Shown here piece after piece: positions 11,771-24,800 of a stretch of 64,000 bases of DNA. Position numbers and translations under genes: made by a program. Position 1 is the first letter of the stretch, and every line of letters begins with the position of its first letter. This stretch comes from Epiperipatus broadwayi (Eukaryota; Onychophora; Udeonychophora; Euonychophora; Peripatidae), in assembly GCA_028023455.1 (NCBI GenBank), contig JAQFVV010006734.1:184001-248000 (forward strand). Direction: 5' to 3'. The notes under the pieces are model-generated. The model saw only the letters and a list, made by a program, of their open reading frames with translations. It was not told the origin of the DNA and did not search any database.

Positions 11771-14340
11771 AACATTTAGACAACATTACTAGCTATCACC
11801 ATAAATAAATTAAATTACACCCAATATTGTTTACTTCTATTGAAACAGTCGACCTTAGTTCCTTTCACTGTCTACCACAACCCACATTTCATCCTGCTGC
11901 TTTTTTTGTCACATGTATATAAACTATATGTATATTTCTGAAAAGCATCTATAAAAGTTATAAATATAAATTTTAAATAAAAATTCTTTAATTATTTTGA
12001 TATTAATGTCTCTAGATGTGACTCATATATATATATTAACGGAGCTTATATATATATAGAAGCACAAACAAATATTGTAAATAATTTAGTATTTTTTTTT
12101 CTTAATTATATTTTTAATAATTTGTAATTATTTTTCTTCATATAATTACCCAAAAATTCAAGATGGAAGATGCAATCGTTGACTGTCCAAGAGTAATTAA
12201 AGGGGTGGGAACATTAGTTTGTTTCATGGTTTTAAAAGGAATTTTTAAATTAAAGTTAATGAAAGTAAAATTTAAAACAAAGCTAACTGATTTTAAGTTA
12301 GCTGTTAACATTGTTATCAAATCTATTTCCAATCTGAAAATTGATTTGAATTTATTTTTGGACAGTTATCTAGCGATTGCATCTCCAATAACAATAGAAA
12401 AAATATTTCTATAGATCCAGGATTACATTTAAATTAAGAAGTTTAATTAAAAACTAAAACTGGTATAAATAGGGCTAAAAATCTATTGTGGGAGAGTTCG
12501 GTCAATTGCTTCTAAATCGACTTCACGTCTTTTTGGTTTTTAAAATGGTTTTTGGGTAGAGTGACCTAAACTGCCTTTCCCTCTGTCTTCTTCCTGACTC
12601 TTTGCTGTGCAGAGATGTAGCTCCTACCAATCAAAGAATGCTGCCTTCCACAGAAGATTCATCCATACTTCATCCCATAGAATCATGAGGTAACAAGCCT
12701 ATAGTCATTACCATCGCCTTACCTGAAGTCTAACTCCTAACTCTTTAAAATTAATGTTTTCTTTATGTTAAATCTCTTTTTAACTCGCTAATCGGCAAGC
12801 ATGTTAAACTAATAATTATTTTCTTAGTATCGATTCTCTATAACCTAAACTAATCTTATTGTGAAATATTTCATCCAACTCACGCTTCTTATTTTTCTTA
12901 TAATTTAGTGCGGTTATAATTTAATTTTAATGAAATTTTTGTATTTTCACTTGATTTTTATTTGTAAATGTCAATCAAACTTAGTCTTACGAACTTCTAT
13001 ATCCCACTGTGGAATAGAGGGGGGGGTAATTAATTATTTCATGTCTTTATTTCTAAATAGTTTGTTAAATGAATATATGTTTTTTTTTAAAATATTTTAT
13101 CGTAAATTTATACAAAATGTATAAATAATTTTCCAATCTGGAGTGGATCTTGGTGGCCGTTAATTTATTGATTTCTTTATCTTAATCACCAACGCCAAAA
13201 GGCTGGCGACCAAATATTATTTTGTTATTTGCACTTTTAAGTATGTGAATTTTAGTTTTTTTTTTATATGTTAATAAAATAGTATTGATTCAAGAATGGG
13301 GAGAACTGCACACTTAATTTAATTATAGTTTTAACTTCTGATAAATGATTTTAATATATCATTACATATTTGTTAAACCATTTAAGACTTTATGTTAGTA
13401 TTTAAACTCAATGATTTCATATTCTTATAACAGCATTGCTAGCATATGTCAAACATTATTAATGAGCCACATAAGGGCTATGATCCTGATTTATCCATAT
13501 CTCATTCTGGGGATTCCTGATCACCTTCGTTTGTCATTCTTCTCCTTAAAATATATATTTATATACTGCTTTGATTCACCCATATCTCAGTCCAGGGATT
13601 CGAAGCCTTCCATCTTCTTTAGTGTTCTCATTCATAACAGAGATCTAAGTCTATTCCTTGGAACAAGCAGGTTACCGTAGTTGAAGCTCTGTATGGCTTT
13701 GCTGTGATCCAGACCCATAACAACTTCCTTTCAGTACTCCTCAGATGGAAGCTGGCATCCCACTTTAAAATCGGAGAATGATGTTTTCTTGGCCGAAGCT
13801 GCCACACTCTCTCACTGACATAATGCTAGCACAGCAATTTTCTTACATTACATTTTTTTTTAGCCTGTTTAACAAATAATCTGTAATGATGTGTAATAAT
13901 GAAACGTTTTTCTCTTTATAATATTTTTTGTTGGAGTTTTAGATCCAACTTCTCATGAAGCTGCCCTCCCCTTTATTGAAATAAGCAATTCCTGTATTTA
14001 TAAAGTTTCTCAATATTGGATCGTTAAACATCGAAAATATGTAATAAATAAATGTTTTTTTAGTATACTTATGGATCAGAATGTATCCTTAGTTAATTAT
14101 TATAAATAAATGCTATGAATTAAAATAAAGCTATGTATCCAATGCCAACGGCATCCCACTAAAGTCGTCCAAACAGCAAAACTCTATTATTGTATCTTTA
14201 CACATGTTTTCTAAATGTATAAAATGTCTGCCAATCACCCAGATAAATCTCATTTTGTAACTTTAAATAAAATCCAATTTCCAAATATATGTTCAGTATT
14301 GTAACTCCGCACTAAATTCATATCTGTCAAAATAAAAATA
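11771..14340. other. Mixed-composition stretch, no gene identified
   Basis: Several stretches (12480-12740, 13130-13200, 13680-13810) have higher GC than their surroundings and look like fragments of old repeats, but I recognise no family. An 8-base G run lies at 13019-13026. The short open frames carry no recognisable motif. Confidence 0.35.
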
Positions 14341-14499
14341 ATTGACTTCAGTTTGTAAAATATTTGTAACCAAAATAAAGTTTAAAATGCGTGAAGTTGA
14401 TTATCTATATAAAATCATATTAAATTTTGTCAAAAAAAATTTTCATATTTTTAAACTTAATCCAGTAGTTCGAATTTTATTAATATATTTATGTATGTT

Positions 14500-14770
14500 T
14501 TTAACTTATATCTCGGGTTCACTCAATCTCTCATCATCATCACCAGTTGAGTTCTCATGCAAAATGTTGTAACACTGGGCCAGGATAGAATGAATTCATG
14601 TGGTATCACCGTAGGTATTGTCTTTAGTGTTATAGATTTGGGGAATGGTCAAATAGGTTAGAATTGATGATTGCTCCAAACCTGTGTATCTCGGGCATGA
14701 TTGGATTTGGGGTACTTTTGCTCAGATTCTAAATCTTGTTGGATGGACATACACTTTCGACTGGTACACT
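14500..14770 (+). repeat. Dispersed repeat R1, copy 1
   Basis: This matches 21380-21560 in the same orientation. Shared blocks include 'TGCATGATTGGA', 'GGTACTTTTGC', a block near 'AGATCTTGTT' and an ending near 'CGGTACA'. It lies just beyond the 3' side of the LINE-D copy, so it could be LINE-D 3' untranslated sequence. The second copy has no LINE coding sequence beside it, so an independent repeat is equally possible. Confidence 0.5.
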
Positions 14771-14845
14771 ATGTATATTTAAACTCTTTTTATTCTCCAT
14801 ATTAGTTATCCATCTCTCCAGCTCCCTATTTTTTATTAAATGCAT

Positions 14846-15330
14846 CTATTTTTCTATCCCATTCTTTGTCACTATAACACTCAAATCATCCCACCTTTTG
14901 TACAAGTATACTGATATAAAGCCTTTATCCAAATCTTCTGCACATTGTACTATCTTTCTCACCCATCTTGTTGCCTGTTCGTTATTCATAACCCAATTAA
15001 ATACTATTTTGATTGTTCTCTTACCATTCACAAATTGCAATTTGCTGAACATTTTCATTTTGCTTTTTGCATCTCTCAAATAGAAACTTGACAATCCCAT
15101 TTCTCCTTGAATTGCCTCCTTTGCTATCCACACATCCTACTTCTCTTTGTCCTTTTTCTAAGTAATCTAACACCCCTTTATTAGCACATAATGTATCATT
15201 CCCATAAGCTAACCCTGCTATTGCCACTCCTTTCCATACAATTCTTGCTACATATTTATTACATAAAAACACTATTAATTTCTTTATCAGTCCATTTCTT
15301 TTCTTTGCTTCATTTATCAATTTTTTCTCC
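14846..15330 (-). pseudogene. LINE-D ORF2: region after the reverse transcriptase
   Basis: Two overlapping open pieces (15021-15320 and 14846-15133) in shifted frames give a Lys-rich protein tail containing LGLSSFYLRDAK-like and NNEQATRWVRKIV segments. The position fits the thumb or connection region of a LINE ORF2. It has no independent motif. Confidence 0.5.
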
Positions 15331-15389
15331 TATTCATCCAAACAATTCCTCTGATTATTTAAGATGATTCCCAAATAGTTATATCTATT

Positions 15390-16190
15390 CCCACATTTAA
15401 CTTTATCCCAATAAAAATTCTCTTCTCTTTCCCCAACAATTATCATCATTACTTTTAGATTTTTCTTCACTAAATTTAATTCCCATCTCTTTACCCATCC
15501 TTGTGTAAGTCTTCAGCATAACTTCCATATCTTCTCTACTTTCTGTGCACAAGAAGATATCATAAGCAAATGAAAGATCTGATAATGTATACATTCCCCT
15601 GCCATCTATTAATGGTATTTCTACCCCTCTTCCTAGTCTTTCTATTGTTTTCTCCATTTCTCTCAAATATAACAAAAACAAAATAGGTGACATAGGGAAT
15701 CCTTGCTGTAGTCCCACCCCATTTTTAATTATGATTCTATATTTCTTAATTGATACATATAGTATTATATTAATACAATCTCTTAATAAGATCCACTAAA
15801 ACTCCATTCAGTCCCAAACTTACTAAACTTAAGCATAATCTATTTCTATTCACTCTATCATATGGCTTCTCTATATCTATAAAGATCTTATATAACTGAC
15901 TGTGTATTCCTACTCATCTATAAGTTGTGTGACTACAAATAAATTAGCTTCTATACACTTATCCATTCTAAAATCTCCATGCATTTCTTCCATTATATTA
16001 TTTTCTTCCATCCATTTTGCCACCCTTCCAACTATTGTATATGCAATAACTTTATATGATACCGACATTACCATTATTGGTCTATAATTGTTTATCTTTC
16101 TATGGTCCTTACCCTTTCTTTTAATTAATATCTCAGTCTTGTATTATTCCAGCTATCTGGAAATTCTTCTGTGCCATCTTATTAAAACAT
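15390..16190 (-). pseudogene. LINE-D ORF2: reverse transcriptase remnant
   Basis: Readable motifs in order are NNYRPIMVMSVSYKVI (RT block 1), GLQQGFPMSPILFLLYL (block 4, the QG-P motif) and LSFAYDIFLCTES, where the catalytic F-A-D-D has become F-A-Y-D. It ends with a block 6-like GKEMGIKFSEEKSK. The second catalytic-motif Asp substitution and several stops show it is dead. Confidence 0.75.
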
Positions 16191-16949
16191 GATAATAGGC
16201 TTAAGTTTGCCCTATTTCCTAAATTTCATCACCATCTCTGCTGCCCATCCATCTAAATTTCTTGCCTTTCTACTTTTTAATTTCTTCTCTGCCTCAAGTT
16301 CATTTTCTGTAAAACTAATATTTTCATTATTATGTGCGCTTATGTTTGTTATCACTTTGTCTTTCACATCTAACATCTTTTCTATATCCATTACATATTT
16401 ATTTAAGATTGACTCTAATTCCTCATCATTTGGTAATACTATTTCTCCCTCCGCTACATTCATTCTTTTAATATATTTCCAAATTTTTTTACTCCCATCT
16501 CTTCCACTTTTATTAATACCCTCCAATAATGTACAATTTAATTTCATTCTCTATATATAATTATCTATTTTAGCATCTCACTTTTCTAGTTCTTTTATTC
16601 TTCTGATATACAAAATTAAAAGCATGTGAAGCGCTTGAAAGAGAAGCTATAAAGATTCAAAAATTATTAAACGCTAAGCATTTGAAACTATATTGACCAC
16701 TTTTCACCGCCAACAAACTCTTCCATGATTTCTTTTACTTTTATTTTATATCCTTTTAACATTCTTATCATTCACTCTCCATCTACATCTTTCACTATCC
16801 TTTCTACTTTTACAATTATGTTCTATCACAATACTAACCATTTCTATTATAAATAAATTATGATCACTAGTAAATTACATATTCTCTCTTCATTATCAAA
16901 CACTTTAATTGGTCTGTACTTTATTCATTTCATCTTTCTCTACTAATAT

Positions 16950-17560
16950 ATAATCTATTGTGTGACATATTATTTTTAGACCATGTGTATCTCCTCATAT
17001 ATATTTGATAAATTTTCAATGTTCAAATTCACTCTCTGACAAAAAAATTTCAAAACATATCCATTCTTGTTATCCACATCATCAATTTCTTCAATATGCC
17101 CATTCATATCCCTTATAACTATTACGTCCCCCCCCCCTTTTGAAACTCTGTAATCCTTGACTAGGCATTCATATAAGCTATTGTTCCACTCCATTATAGT
17201 TTGACTATCTCCAGTGGTCACATATACTATAGCCACCATCCATTCTTATCTTCCTAATCTTATCTCAAACCACAAATGTTCTTGACACTTTATAGTATTT
17301 AAATGGTTTTTTGGTATAATTCCTATATCACCATCCCTTTTTTTTTCTTTTTCTATTTATACCCTGCCATAACAATTTTTCCAGAGCAGGTTCTTCTCTT
17401 AGATATGTTCACTACTGCTTAATACCTCAAGCCCTTCATTTTTAACTGCTTTATTTAATTCTGACCATTTTTCTTGATCTCCTACCACCTTGCATATTGA
17501 AATATCCAATTTTAACAATTTCTTCCTTTCTTACTACTCTTTTATAAATTCCTTTGACTC
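16950..17560 (-). pseudogene. LINE-D ORF2: APE-type endonuclease remnant
   Basis: The start (about 17520) reads KIGYFNMQGG, the usual first strand of APE endonucleases in LINEs. Downstream the motif VIVIRDMNGHIEE corresponds to the conserved G-D-x-N active-site loop, with the Gly replaced by Arg. This enzyme nicks the target DNA to prime reverse transcription. The frame is interrupted, and the longest open piece is 16976-17239. Confidence 0.65.
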
Positions 17561-17739
17561 TTTCTTCTCTAGTTGTAATTAGTTCATTTATCATTAGTTT
17601 TAGGGACCCATTCTATCTACATCTATATCTGGATCAGTTACCCATTGTTTATTTCTTACATCCCATCCATTCTTAGCCTTCTTTTTGATAATACTATAAT
17701 TTAAAACCATATCCCTCTGTAAGTTTCATGAACCATAAT

Positions 17740-18655
17740 ATTTTTCATAAATCAAACCCCCTAATGCTCCACTTCCTTGTTTTGCTAAGTGCAATCTATC
17801 TTTACTGTATAACTCCCTCTTACTAATAAAAAAATTCCACACACAAACATAACATTATTGTTGTTGCATAAATTTTTCAATCTTTCATTTATAGAACATG
17901 CCCTATCTAAGATATACCTATTGTCAAAGCTTTGGTAGTAATCCAACTATTTCTATTCTTCTAATAATCTTATTCAAACTACTAAACAATTCTTTGTATT
18001 CATCCATTACTCTCTCCAATGACTGTGATAAATTATTTGTCCATAACATAAACATCTTTATTCTCCTGTTTCTTTACATTATCTGTAACATCCCTAATTC
18101 TAGTTCCAGGCAAAGGTACTCTTACATACCTATTTCTATTTTCCCTCACAATTCCATCTCCATATCTTCTAATTAGTGAGTCCCCTATCAAGACTGTCTC
18201 ATAGTTTACTTTTACTATTTCATCTGTAACATTCTCTTCCACCGTCTGGACTTCATTATCTACTTCTTATCATTTCTATTCAATTCCTTGATCTACTCAC
18301 ACTTCATGTCTAGCACTTTCAATTTTATTTCTACACCCTTTACCTTTTCCTCTATCTTACTTATTCTTTGCTAACTATCCCCATTTGCACTACTTATTTT
18401 GCCATCCATATCTCTTATCATTGCACAAAATATATATTCAATTCTACCATCCTTATCTACATTTTCTTCCATTTCTTGACTCTCTCTTTAAATTATCCAC
18501 ACTTAAAAACAATTTTTCCACTTCTTTTATCATATTTTCACATGATCTACACAACCATACTTAAGTAGTCGATCTGATGCTCAGATCAAGCTTCACAGCC
18601 CACTTACAATCTTCTACCACCAAACCATGTTTAAATTCCATCCTTACGCATGTAT
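17740..18655 (-). pseudogene. LINE-D ORF1: zinc-finger-like region plus SGNH/GDSL esterase
   Basis: The N-terminal part (about 18655-18540) has spaced Cys residues ending in WLCRSC, reminiscent of the PHD-like finger in ORF1 of esterase-bearing LINEs. A helical, Lys/Glu-rich stretch follows. The esterase begins near 18220 with VLIGDSLIRR, in which GDSL is the catalytic block I serine motif. It ends with KDRLHLAKQGSGALGGLIYE, where D-x-x-H (codons at 17789-17800) is the block V catalytic Asp/His. The product of such ORF1s is thought to bind element RNA and lipid or acyl substrates during retrotransposition. The frame is interrupted by several stops, so no protein is expected. The PHD identity is less certain than the esterase. 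Confidence 0.65.
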
Positions 18656-18902
18656 ACATATTTACTAATACATATTTTTCCTCTGCTTAATCATTTAAAA
18701 TAACTGACATATATATATATCTTAATGCAAATAAGTTTAATAAATAAATATTTAATGTTATCTTAATGTGTATGCATGTGTAATGGATATATATATTCAG
18801 TGTGGGGAAATTGGTAATAAATCTTATAAATAAAGTTATATTATTAATGTATATTGAAAATTTATATAATGTAATTTATTATTTAATTTTAGCGGTCAGA
18901 AA

Positions 18903-19108
18903 ATGATGCAATTCTTTTAAGAAGTTTCTCGACCACAACTAAAAACAATTAACCGGAAAACCCATTAGTCAGAATTAAAAAGGTTACAATTTGTAATAGT
19001 AAAGTAAAAATCCATTAGTGGAAATTTTATCCACTCCAACTTGTTTTAAAATCATAAGACTATTTTAAAACAATCGTTCGAGAAACTTGTAACAGGATTG
19101 CATTGTTT
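18903..19108. repeat. Inverted-repeat element, about 205 bp
   Basis: About 35 bp at the left (TGATGCAATTC...AGTTTCTCG) are repeated in reverse complement at about 19070-19108, with a few mismatches. The interior is non-coding. It may be a decayed MITE. No TSD was identified. Confidence 0.5.
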
Positions 19109-21370
19109 CCAAAACTTACTAAACAAAAGAGATATCCAGTCAGCAGATTTCAGCGCTGCTAAGTGCATAAATTGCCTAAAGTCCAGCAGATAAGTGCTTA
19201 ACTACATCATCAGAAAAAGGATATAAATACTGCTGGATTTGAATCCAAAAAAGGAGGAGACAATCATAAAATAACCATGGTAAACCTAATCCACACTGGT
19301 TTAAATTTTAATTCAATGTGCAGAGAGTAGGGAAATTTCACCTTCCCCTCTGCTCCAACATGCTCATTCCTGTGATAAAAGCTCCGGATCCCATACCTAT
19401 GAACTTTCCAATGTCTATTGATTAAATAAATAAAATGATACCTGTTGTGCCTCATTCCAAAACCTAGATCTAGTATGTTAACTCCGATGAACATTAAAAG
19501 CATCAAGGACCGCCACACTCTAGCCACTATATGACTCTCTTAACCTCAGCCTTCTATAACCATAATAATCCTGATGCTCTACAATATAATCTCATGTAAA
19601 ATATTTATGATTATGTATTTCTAATTAATTATAACTCTATATAACTTAACTTCCACTATCATTGAGCCTCTATTTAATATGTTATTCTTTTGTTTTTCAT
19701 GTGGCAATAATCTTTTATTTTATTATTATATATTTGTGTTTTAAATATGCCAATGACATCTCAAACTCGCTAGCATGTAATAGATTTCTTTTATTTTCTT
19801 CCCACCACTTACGGGATGATTAAACTTAGCTTAATTAAAAACAAATCTTTTCGACTTATGCAGATGCTCATGAGTTTGGGCAAACAAAGCCATTATCTTA
19901 TAAGGTTGCTGTAGAAAAACAGATCAACATCTGTTTTTCTAACAATGTTTTTTTTTCTCTTTTTAAATAATAATGCGCTAATCATAAATGTAAATGTATT
20001 CTACATAAGTAAAATCTACTTATTATCCAAGTCATTACCACCACCCCATTCGTTTCTATGTAAACATATTTATTTTAATAATGGCATTTATTAACCAAAA
20101 TTTGTACTTATTAAATGGTGTGGGAAGTTATAAATAAAATCAAGTAAAGCGGAAAGGGGAATCTTTATATCTAAGAATTATATAATTTAACTAATCTAAA
20201 TAACCCATGTCTGTTTAGCAATTAGATCATACCATTACGCAGGATGTTCCACAATATATGGGCATTAATTAACTAAATAGTCTTTAAAGCTATATTTTGT
20301 TATTCCAAGCATTGCGTGCATATAGGCACCCTCATTCTTATATTATATATATTCGTGCTTTTGTTATCCGGAGGTATCGCAAAGTCAAACCCCATTATTT
20401 ATCTCAAAGTCCAAGAACCAGGCTCTTAATCCTGCTGGGGACTTATTTGTTCATATGTGTGTGCTTTATATGGGGATTGCTCTGGAAAATCCAGCCCAAT
20501 AAATGCATAGCCGACCGCTCTTCATTCATGAACCGATCCTGCCAACGTCTGCAGAGTTATATCAGTCTTTTCTTCAAATGAATTTTATGAAGCACCTGCT
20601 AGGATCCGTGACTGGATCACATAAATATGCCGCCATGCATGCACCGCCTTTCAGTTATATTTCTAATAAACCCATGAATATCCATAAGCTGTAATGTTGT
20701 GATTTTGCTAAACAAATCTATTTCCACTATTTTAAAATGCATGTCTTTGTGACAACATTATTATAAATATATTCACCAGTTATCCCACATGTTTATCACT
20801 CCATAAACTGATTATTAATAAAATGTATTTTGTATGAATTTAATGCTTCATCCTAAAATGATAATTGTTCACTAAATCGGTTAAATGCTTGTTTTGTTCT
20901 TTCTGGGGGTGGAGTGGTACCTCAAGAGTATGTTTCCTAATAGTTCTAGGTCATTCATCCATTGTTATAGTTATCCATTATTGGCATAGACGCAATCATA
21001 AACCAATGTAATCTATAAAATCTAATTCCATAATTTATAAATAAAATGTAATGTGATTTCTCTATGACCAAATGTCATATAATATTTACGAAGCCAATGA
21101 TTAATAAATAATAACACACATTTATTTATGTTTCGCTAAAGTAATAAATCTTAAATATATATATATATATTATACATCTCAGAATCATTGTTTTCTTTTA
21201 GTAAAATTAATATCTTAATTAATAATTTATGCTCATACTGACTAGATGATCTCCCGATAATAAATAATATGAAAGGTCACAATCTTTAATTGCTTTCAAA
21301 TTATAGTTCATGCTACGTTGTTCCATCATTAAACTTAAATTATAGTCTTTTTGTATCTCTGATGTGCGAT
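19109..21370. other. No gene recognised; moderate-GC patch at 20.28-20.70 kb
   Basis: A patch at 20280-20700 has less A+T than its surroundings and two overlapping open frames, but neither shows a known motif. A perfect 12-bp stem with a 4-nt loop lies at 19913-19940, followed by a T run. Its function is unknown. Confidence 0.35.
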
Positions 21371-21379
21371 GCCGGTGTA

Positions 21380-21560
21380 GAGAATTAAAATTAGATCGAT
21401 ATCATCGGGATTGTTGCTCATAAGTTGGTAGATCTGGAAAATAGGCAAATAGGACAGAGTTCATGAGTGTTCCTGACTTATGTATCTTGTGCATGATTGG
21501 ACTCGAGGTACTTTTGCCTAGATACTAGATCTTGTTATGTGAACAGACAAAACCGATCGG
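21380..21560 (+). repeat. Dispersed repeat R1, copy 2
   Basis: This is homologous in the same orientation to 14500-14770 (shared 'TGCATGATTGGA', 'GGTACTTTTGC', 'AGATCTTGTT'). It ends about 40 bp before X copy A. Confidence 0.5.
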
Positions 21561-21597
21561 TACAATACCCATTTAACATCCTTCCTAGTCTTAAACA

Positions 21598-21855
21598 AAG
21601 GCAAAAACTCTCCATACAATAGTGCCACTCAGTGCAAGCCAGAATAATCAATGGATGCAGGAAGGTTTGTGCATAAAATCCTTATCTAGTTCCTATCCAT
21701 CCAATATCCCCACTCTAGTTTCTAGCTTTTATTAGTGAGACTAATTTCTAGCTTGTGACTTGCACTGAGTGGCGCTACTGTATGGAGAGTTTTGCCTCTG
21801 TTTAAATAGCATGTGTAACCATAAAAGAATAGTGATCATGTGATGTTTAGTGGAT
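21598..21855. mobile_element. Family X copy A, palindromic
   Basis: The left half (21598-21750) is an X copy with its ribozyme strand on minus. The right half repeats the same ACTCTCCATACAGTAG and CACTCAGTGCAAG blocks in reverse orientation, so the element has inverted ends of about 40 bp. The right side continues into the X flank containing GTGATCATGTGATGTTTA. The hammerhead core on the minus strand is damaged: CTAATAA for CTGATGA, and 7 nt missing from stem II. It may come from two opposed insertions or from template switching. Confidence 0.7.
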
Positions 21856-21859
21856 TTCT

Positions 21860-24800
21860 AGTCTTATTTAAGCACTTCAGATGGAAAAACCTTATTACAT
21901 ACAGAACACACGACCAAAACATGCAGTTTTCTTTTGAGCATCATACATATATTGTGGTATATAAATGCAATCCATTTCCAATTCCCCTACTCTATACTTA
22001 AATTTATGGTTTTTCTAGCCCTCTCCAAACCTCTTTATACAAAAGAAAAAAAATCTTTTTTTTAAATGGTGACCGACAAACGCATGTTCCCCTAAACTCA
22101 CACCTCAATGTCACCATATTTCTCAAATAAATCACTCTCTTATTTAAATTGAACAAATTTTTAATAGCAAGCCTCCTAAAATCCAACTAATCTTATGTAT
22201 GCCTTAGTTTTAAGGCCTCATTACAGTAAACACATAAATATTTTTTACTTTTATATTTAAAATGTCGGCATATCCGATCACTCTCCAAATGTTAGAAATA
22301 TTTTTTTCAATCTTTCCAAATCCAATTAAATCTATTTATTTTTCTCAATCTTTCCAAATCCAATTAAATCTATTTCTCTACACTCCAACTCTCTTTTCTC
22401 ATCAACTCTCTAAACAAATATTCTCCAGAAATAGTAATTTTTATCTAGATGTTATTAAAAATATATAAATCTTTACCTTATCTTGCAAAACAAAAATAAG
22501 ATATGTTAGCACAGCAAGGTAGTCAAAGTGACAATCAACATAGCTTAACATATAAATTACTCCACCTAGATGAAGTAATGCAAATGAGATAAAACCAGAC
22601 ATATAGTATGACATATCAATAACATGATGCTTAATTTCCAAAGCAGTAATTAATTAGAAAATTTACTAACATTTTGGGCAACTCCAACTGCTGTGAAACA
22701 AAGATCTTTAAAAAGTGTCCTGGATGAATGATAGCATTCAATATTTATATGATCCCATAATTCAATATTGAAAAGTTCAAAGAAATATTTTTAGATATTG
22801 TTCAATAAAGTGTTCAACATGCTTGATATATGCGTTGTTGAAATCAAACTTATGAAAAGGGTGGTTGAATTCTTTGTATATACTTGTTGGAAGATATTAA
22901 GAAGAGTGGACAATTATAGAACAATAAACTCATAAGATATGAACATGTAATGCATACAAAAGCAACTATCATGAACACAGTAAATGAGAAATGCATGATA
23001 AACCAGCATTGTGACTAGATCATTAGCCCATGAAACCCAACTATCCTTGAATCTTGACAAAGTCAATGATTCACGCAATTTTAATATTAGAATTTGCAAC
23101 AAAGTTGAAAACAAAATTAGAGACCTTATTGAAAACTCAAACTTGCTTCAGAAAATCTTAATTGCTGAGATGCTATTCACTAAAATCTCAAAGCAATATC
23201 ATGTGAATTTGCCACTGTCTGTCAATGAAGGCAGTCTATCAAAATTAAATCTGCTTCATTTTACTACTAGAGTCATTTATATAACTTCTAATGCCTTAAT
23301 ACAACCAATTTTGTATTTGATTAAACGAATTATGATCCAATGTACTATTCAAACAATTATAGATTTATAATTATGTCTCTTTAAAAACATATCCAACTGC
23401 TGGTAATATTTTTGAAGATGTATTTAATTCTTGGATATGATGCTTCAATAAGAAATTTTCAGGTATATTGTTATTCAATTTTGCTTCAGCGTAATATCTC
23501 TTGCAGCCTGAAAAAAAATGTAACAACTTATCTACTGACTCATCTTTTCTAATTTGAAAAGTACTATGATATTTTCTTCATTACCAACTAATTTGTATAT
23601 TAGACCGTATAAATTAATAACACTTTGGCTTTTCTTTTACAAATATATTTAATAACAATATAACACATTGACTCACATATATATAAATAAAATAGCATTT
23701 AATAGCCCAACTCAAGACAAAAATGTCCCTTTGACATCTCTAATTAAAAATCATAAAAAAGAAGACATGAACATTTGTGTTTTTCTTTCATTGGTTTTAT
23801 TTTCTAACAACAACTAAACCAGATATCCACTTTCTAATCAATATTTGGATGACAAACAAGATTGGGTATTGTAGTACTTTAAGTGCAAGAAATATTTTAG
23901 TATAAAATAGATCGATAAGAATACTCCAGAAGCTAAAGTTAAAAATACTAATTAATAAAAGTGAAAACTTTTAGGAATGAAAATGAAGTTATATAATTAA
24001 AAGGTTTCTACAGATTTAATGAAAAGAAGGGAAAGACAAAATATGAACTGATTAGTGTAAAGATAAAATCTTATGAAAATATAGATTCGGAAAGTGAAAT
24101 TAAGTAAAAGCTTTCACAAAGAAATTTTAAATAATGGAAAATTGCAGATAAGAGAACAATTAAACTGAAGACTATAAAAATTCGGGATTATAGAGTTAAG
24201 TGATCTGTTACTCTTTTTCTACTTTGTGTTGGTGAAGTGTTTTGTGCGCAAATAATATCATCAGTAATCAGTCAATGTCTGTGAGGGAATAAACCCAGAT
24301 GTTTCAAAAAAATCAGACTAGATTTAAAGCAGATCATCCCAATCTTATTTTGTGTTTTGTAAGCCTAAAGGGATCTTAGGGTTTTAACTTGGGAACTGTA
24401 CTTAATTAGCATAGTTGTTAGAGGAGTAAATCCATTAAATAAGACAGCAATTGTCAGAGAATATTTAAAGTATTAAAGACTTTAAAAACTCTGTGGTCAT
24501 TTATTTATCTATATATATATTTAAGCTTGTATATATATTCTAGTTTTGTGTTGTATAAACCACAATAAATCTTTAGTATTAAATTTAGTTTTAGTTATTA
24601 ATTAATTAATTGTGATTTGCCATTTGAGAGTTGTGGGCAGATACACAACAGATATAGACTGATTATCTGAAGAAAAAAACTTGTTTGAAAGATAAAAATA
24701 AATAAATCCAGATTTGAACAACAGATCTTTGATATAGCAAGTAAATTTATATCCCAAAGGCATCTTAATATTACTACATTAATAAAAAAAATATTGCAAA

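Larger units (their letters stand above)
14775..18660 (-). mobile_element. LINE-D, long decayed non-LTR retrotransposon
   Basis: Along the minus strand from 18660 down there are pieces of ORF1 (zinc-finger-like, then SGNH esterase), then ORF2 (APE-type endonuclease, reverse transcriptase, C-terminal part). The order is that of an esterase-carrying LINE. Every domain is broken by stops and frameshifts. A block at about 16600-16730 does not continue the coding sequence and may be an insertion. A 10-base C run lies at 17128-17137. The C-terminal zinc-knuckle part seen at 11.4 kb is not present here. I found no TSD. Confidence 0.8.

Noticed and set aside
14736-15083. 115-codon plus-strand open frame, and similar ones at 16189-16560 and 17898-18176
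   Set aside because: They are antisense shadows of the LINE-D coding sequence on the minus strand.
20297-20694. Possible exon in a moderate-GC patch with two overlapping open frames
   Set aside because: No known domain, no convincing splice sites and no related sequence in the window. It is left unassigned.
23011-23370. 119-codon open frame as a gene
   Set aside because: No recognisable motif. Its length is compatible with chance or with a decayed repeat.
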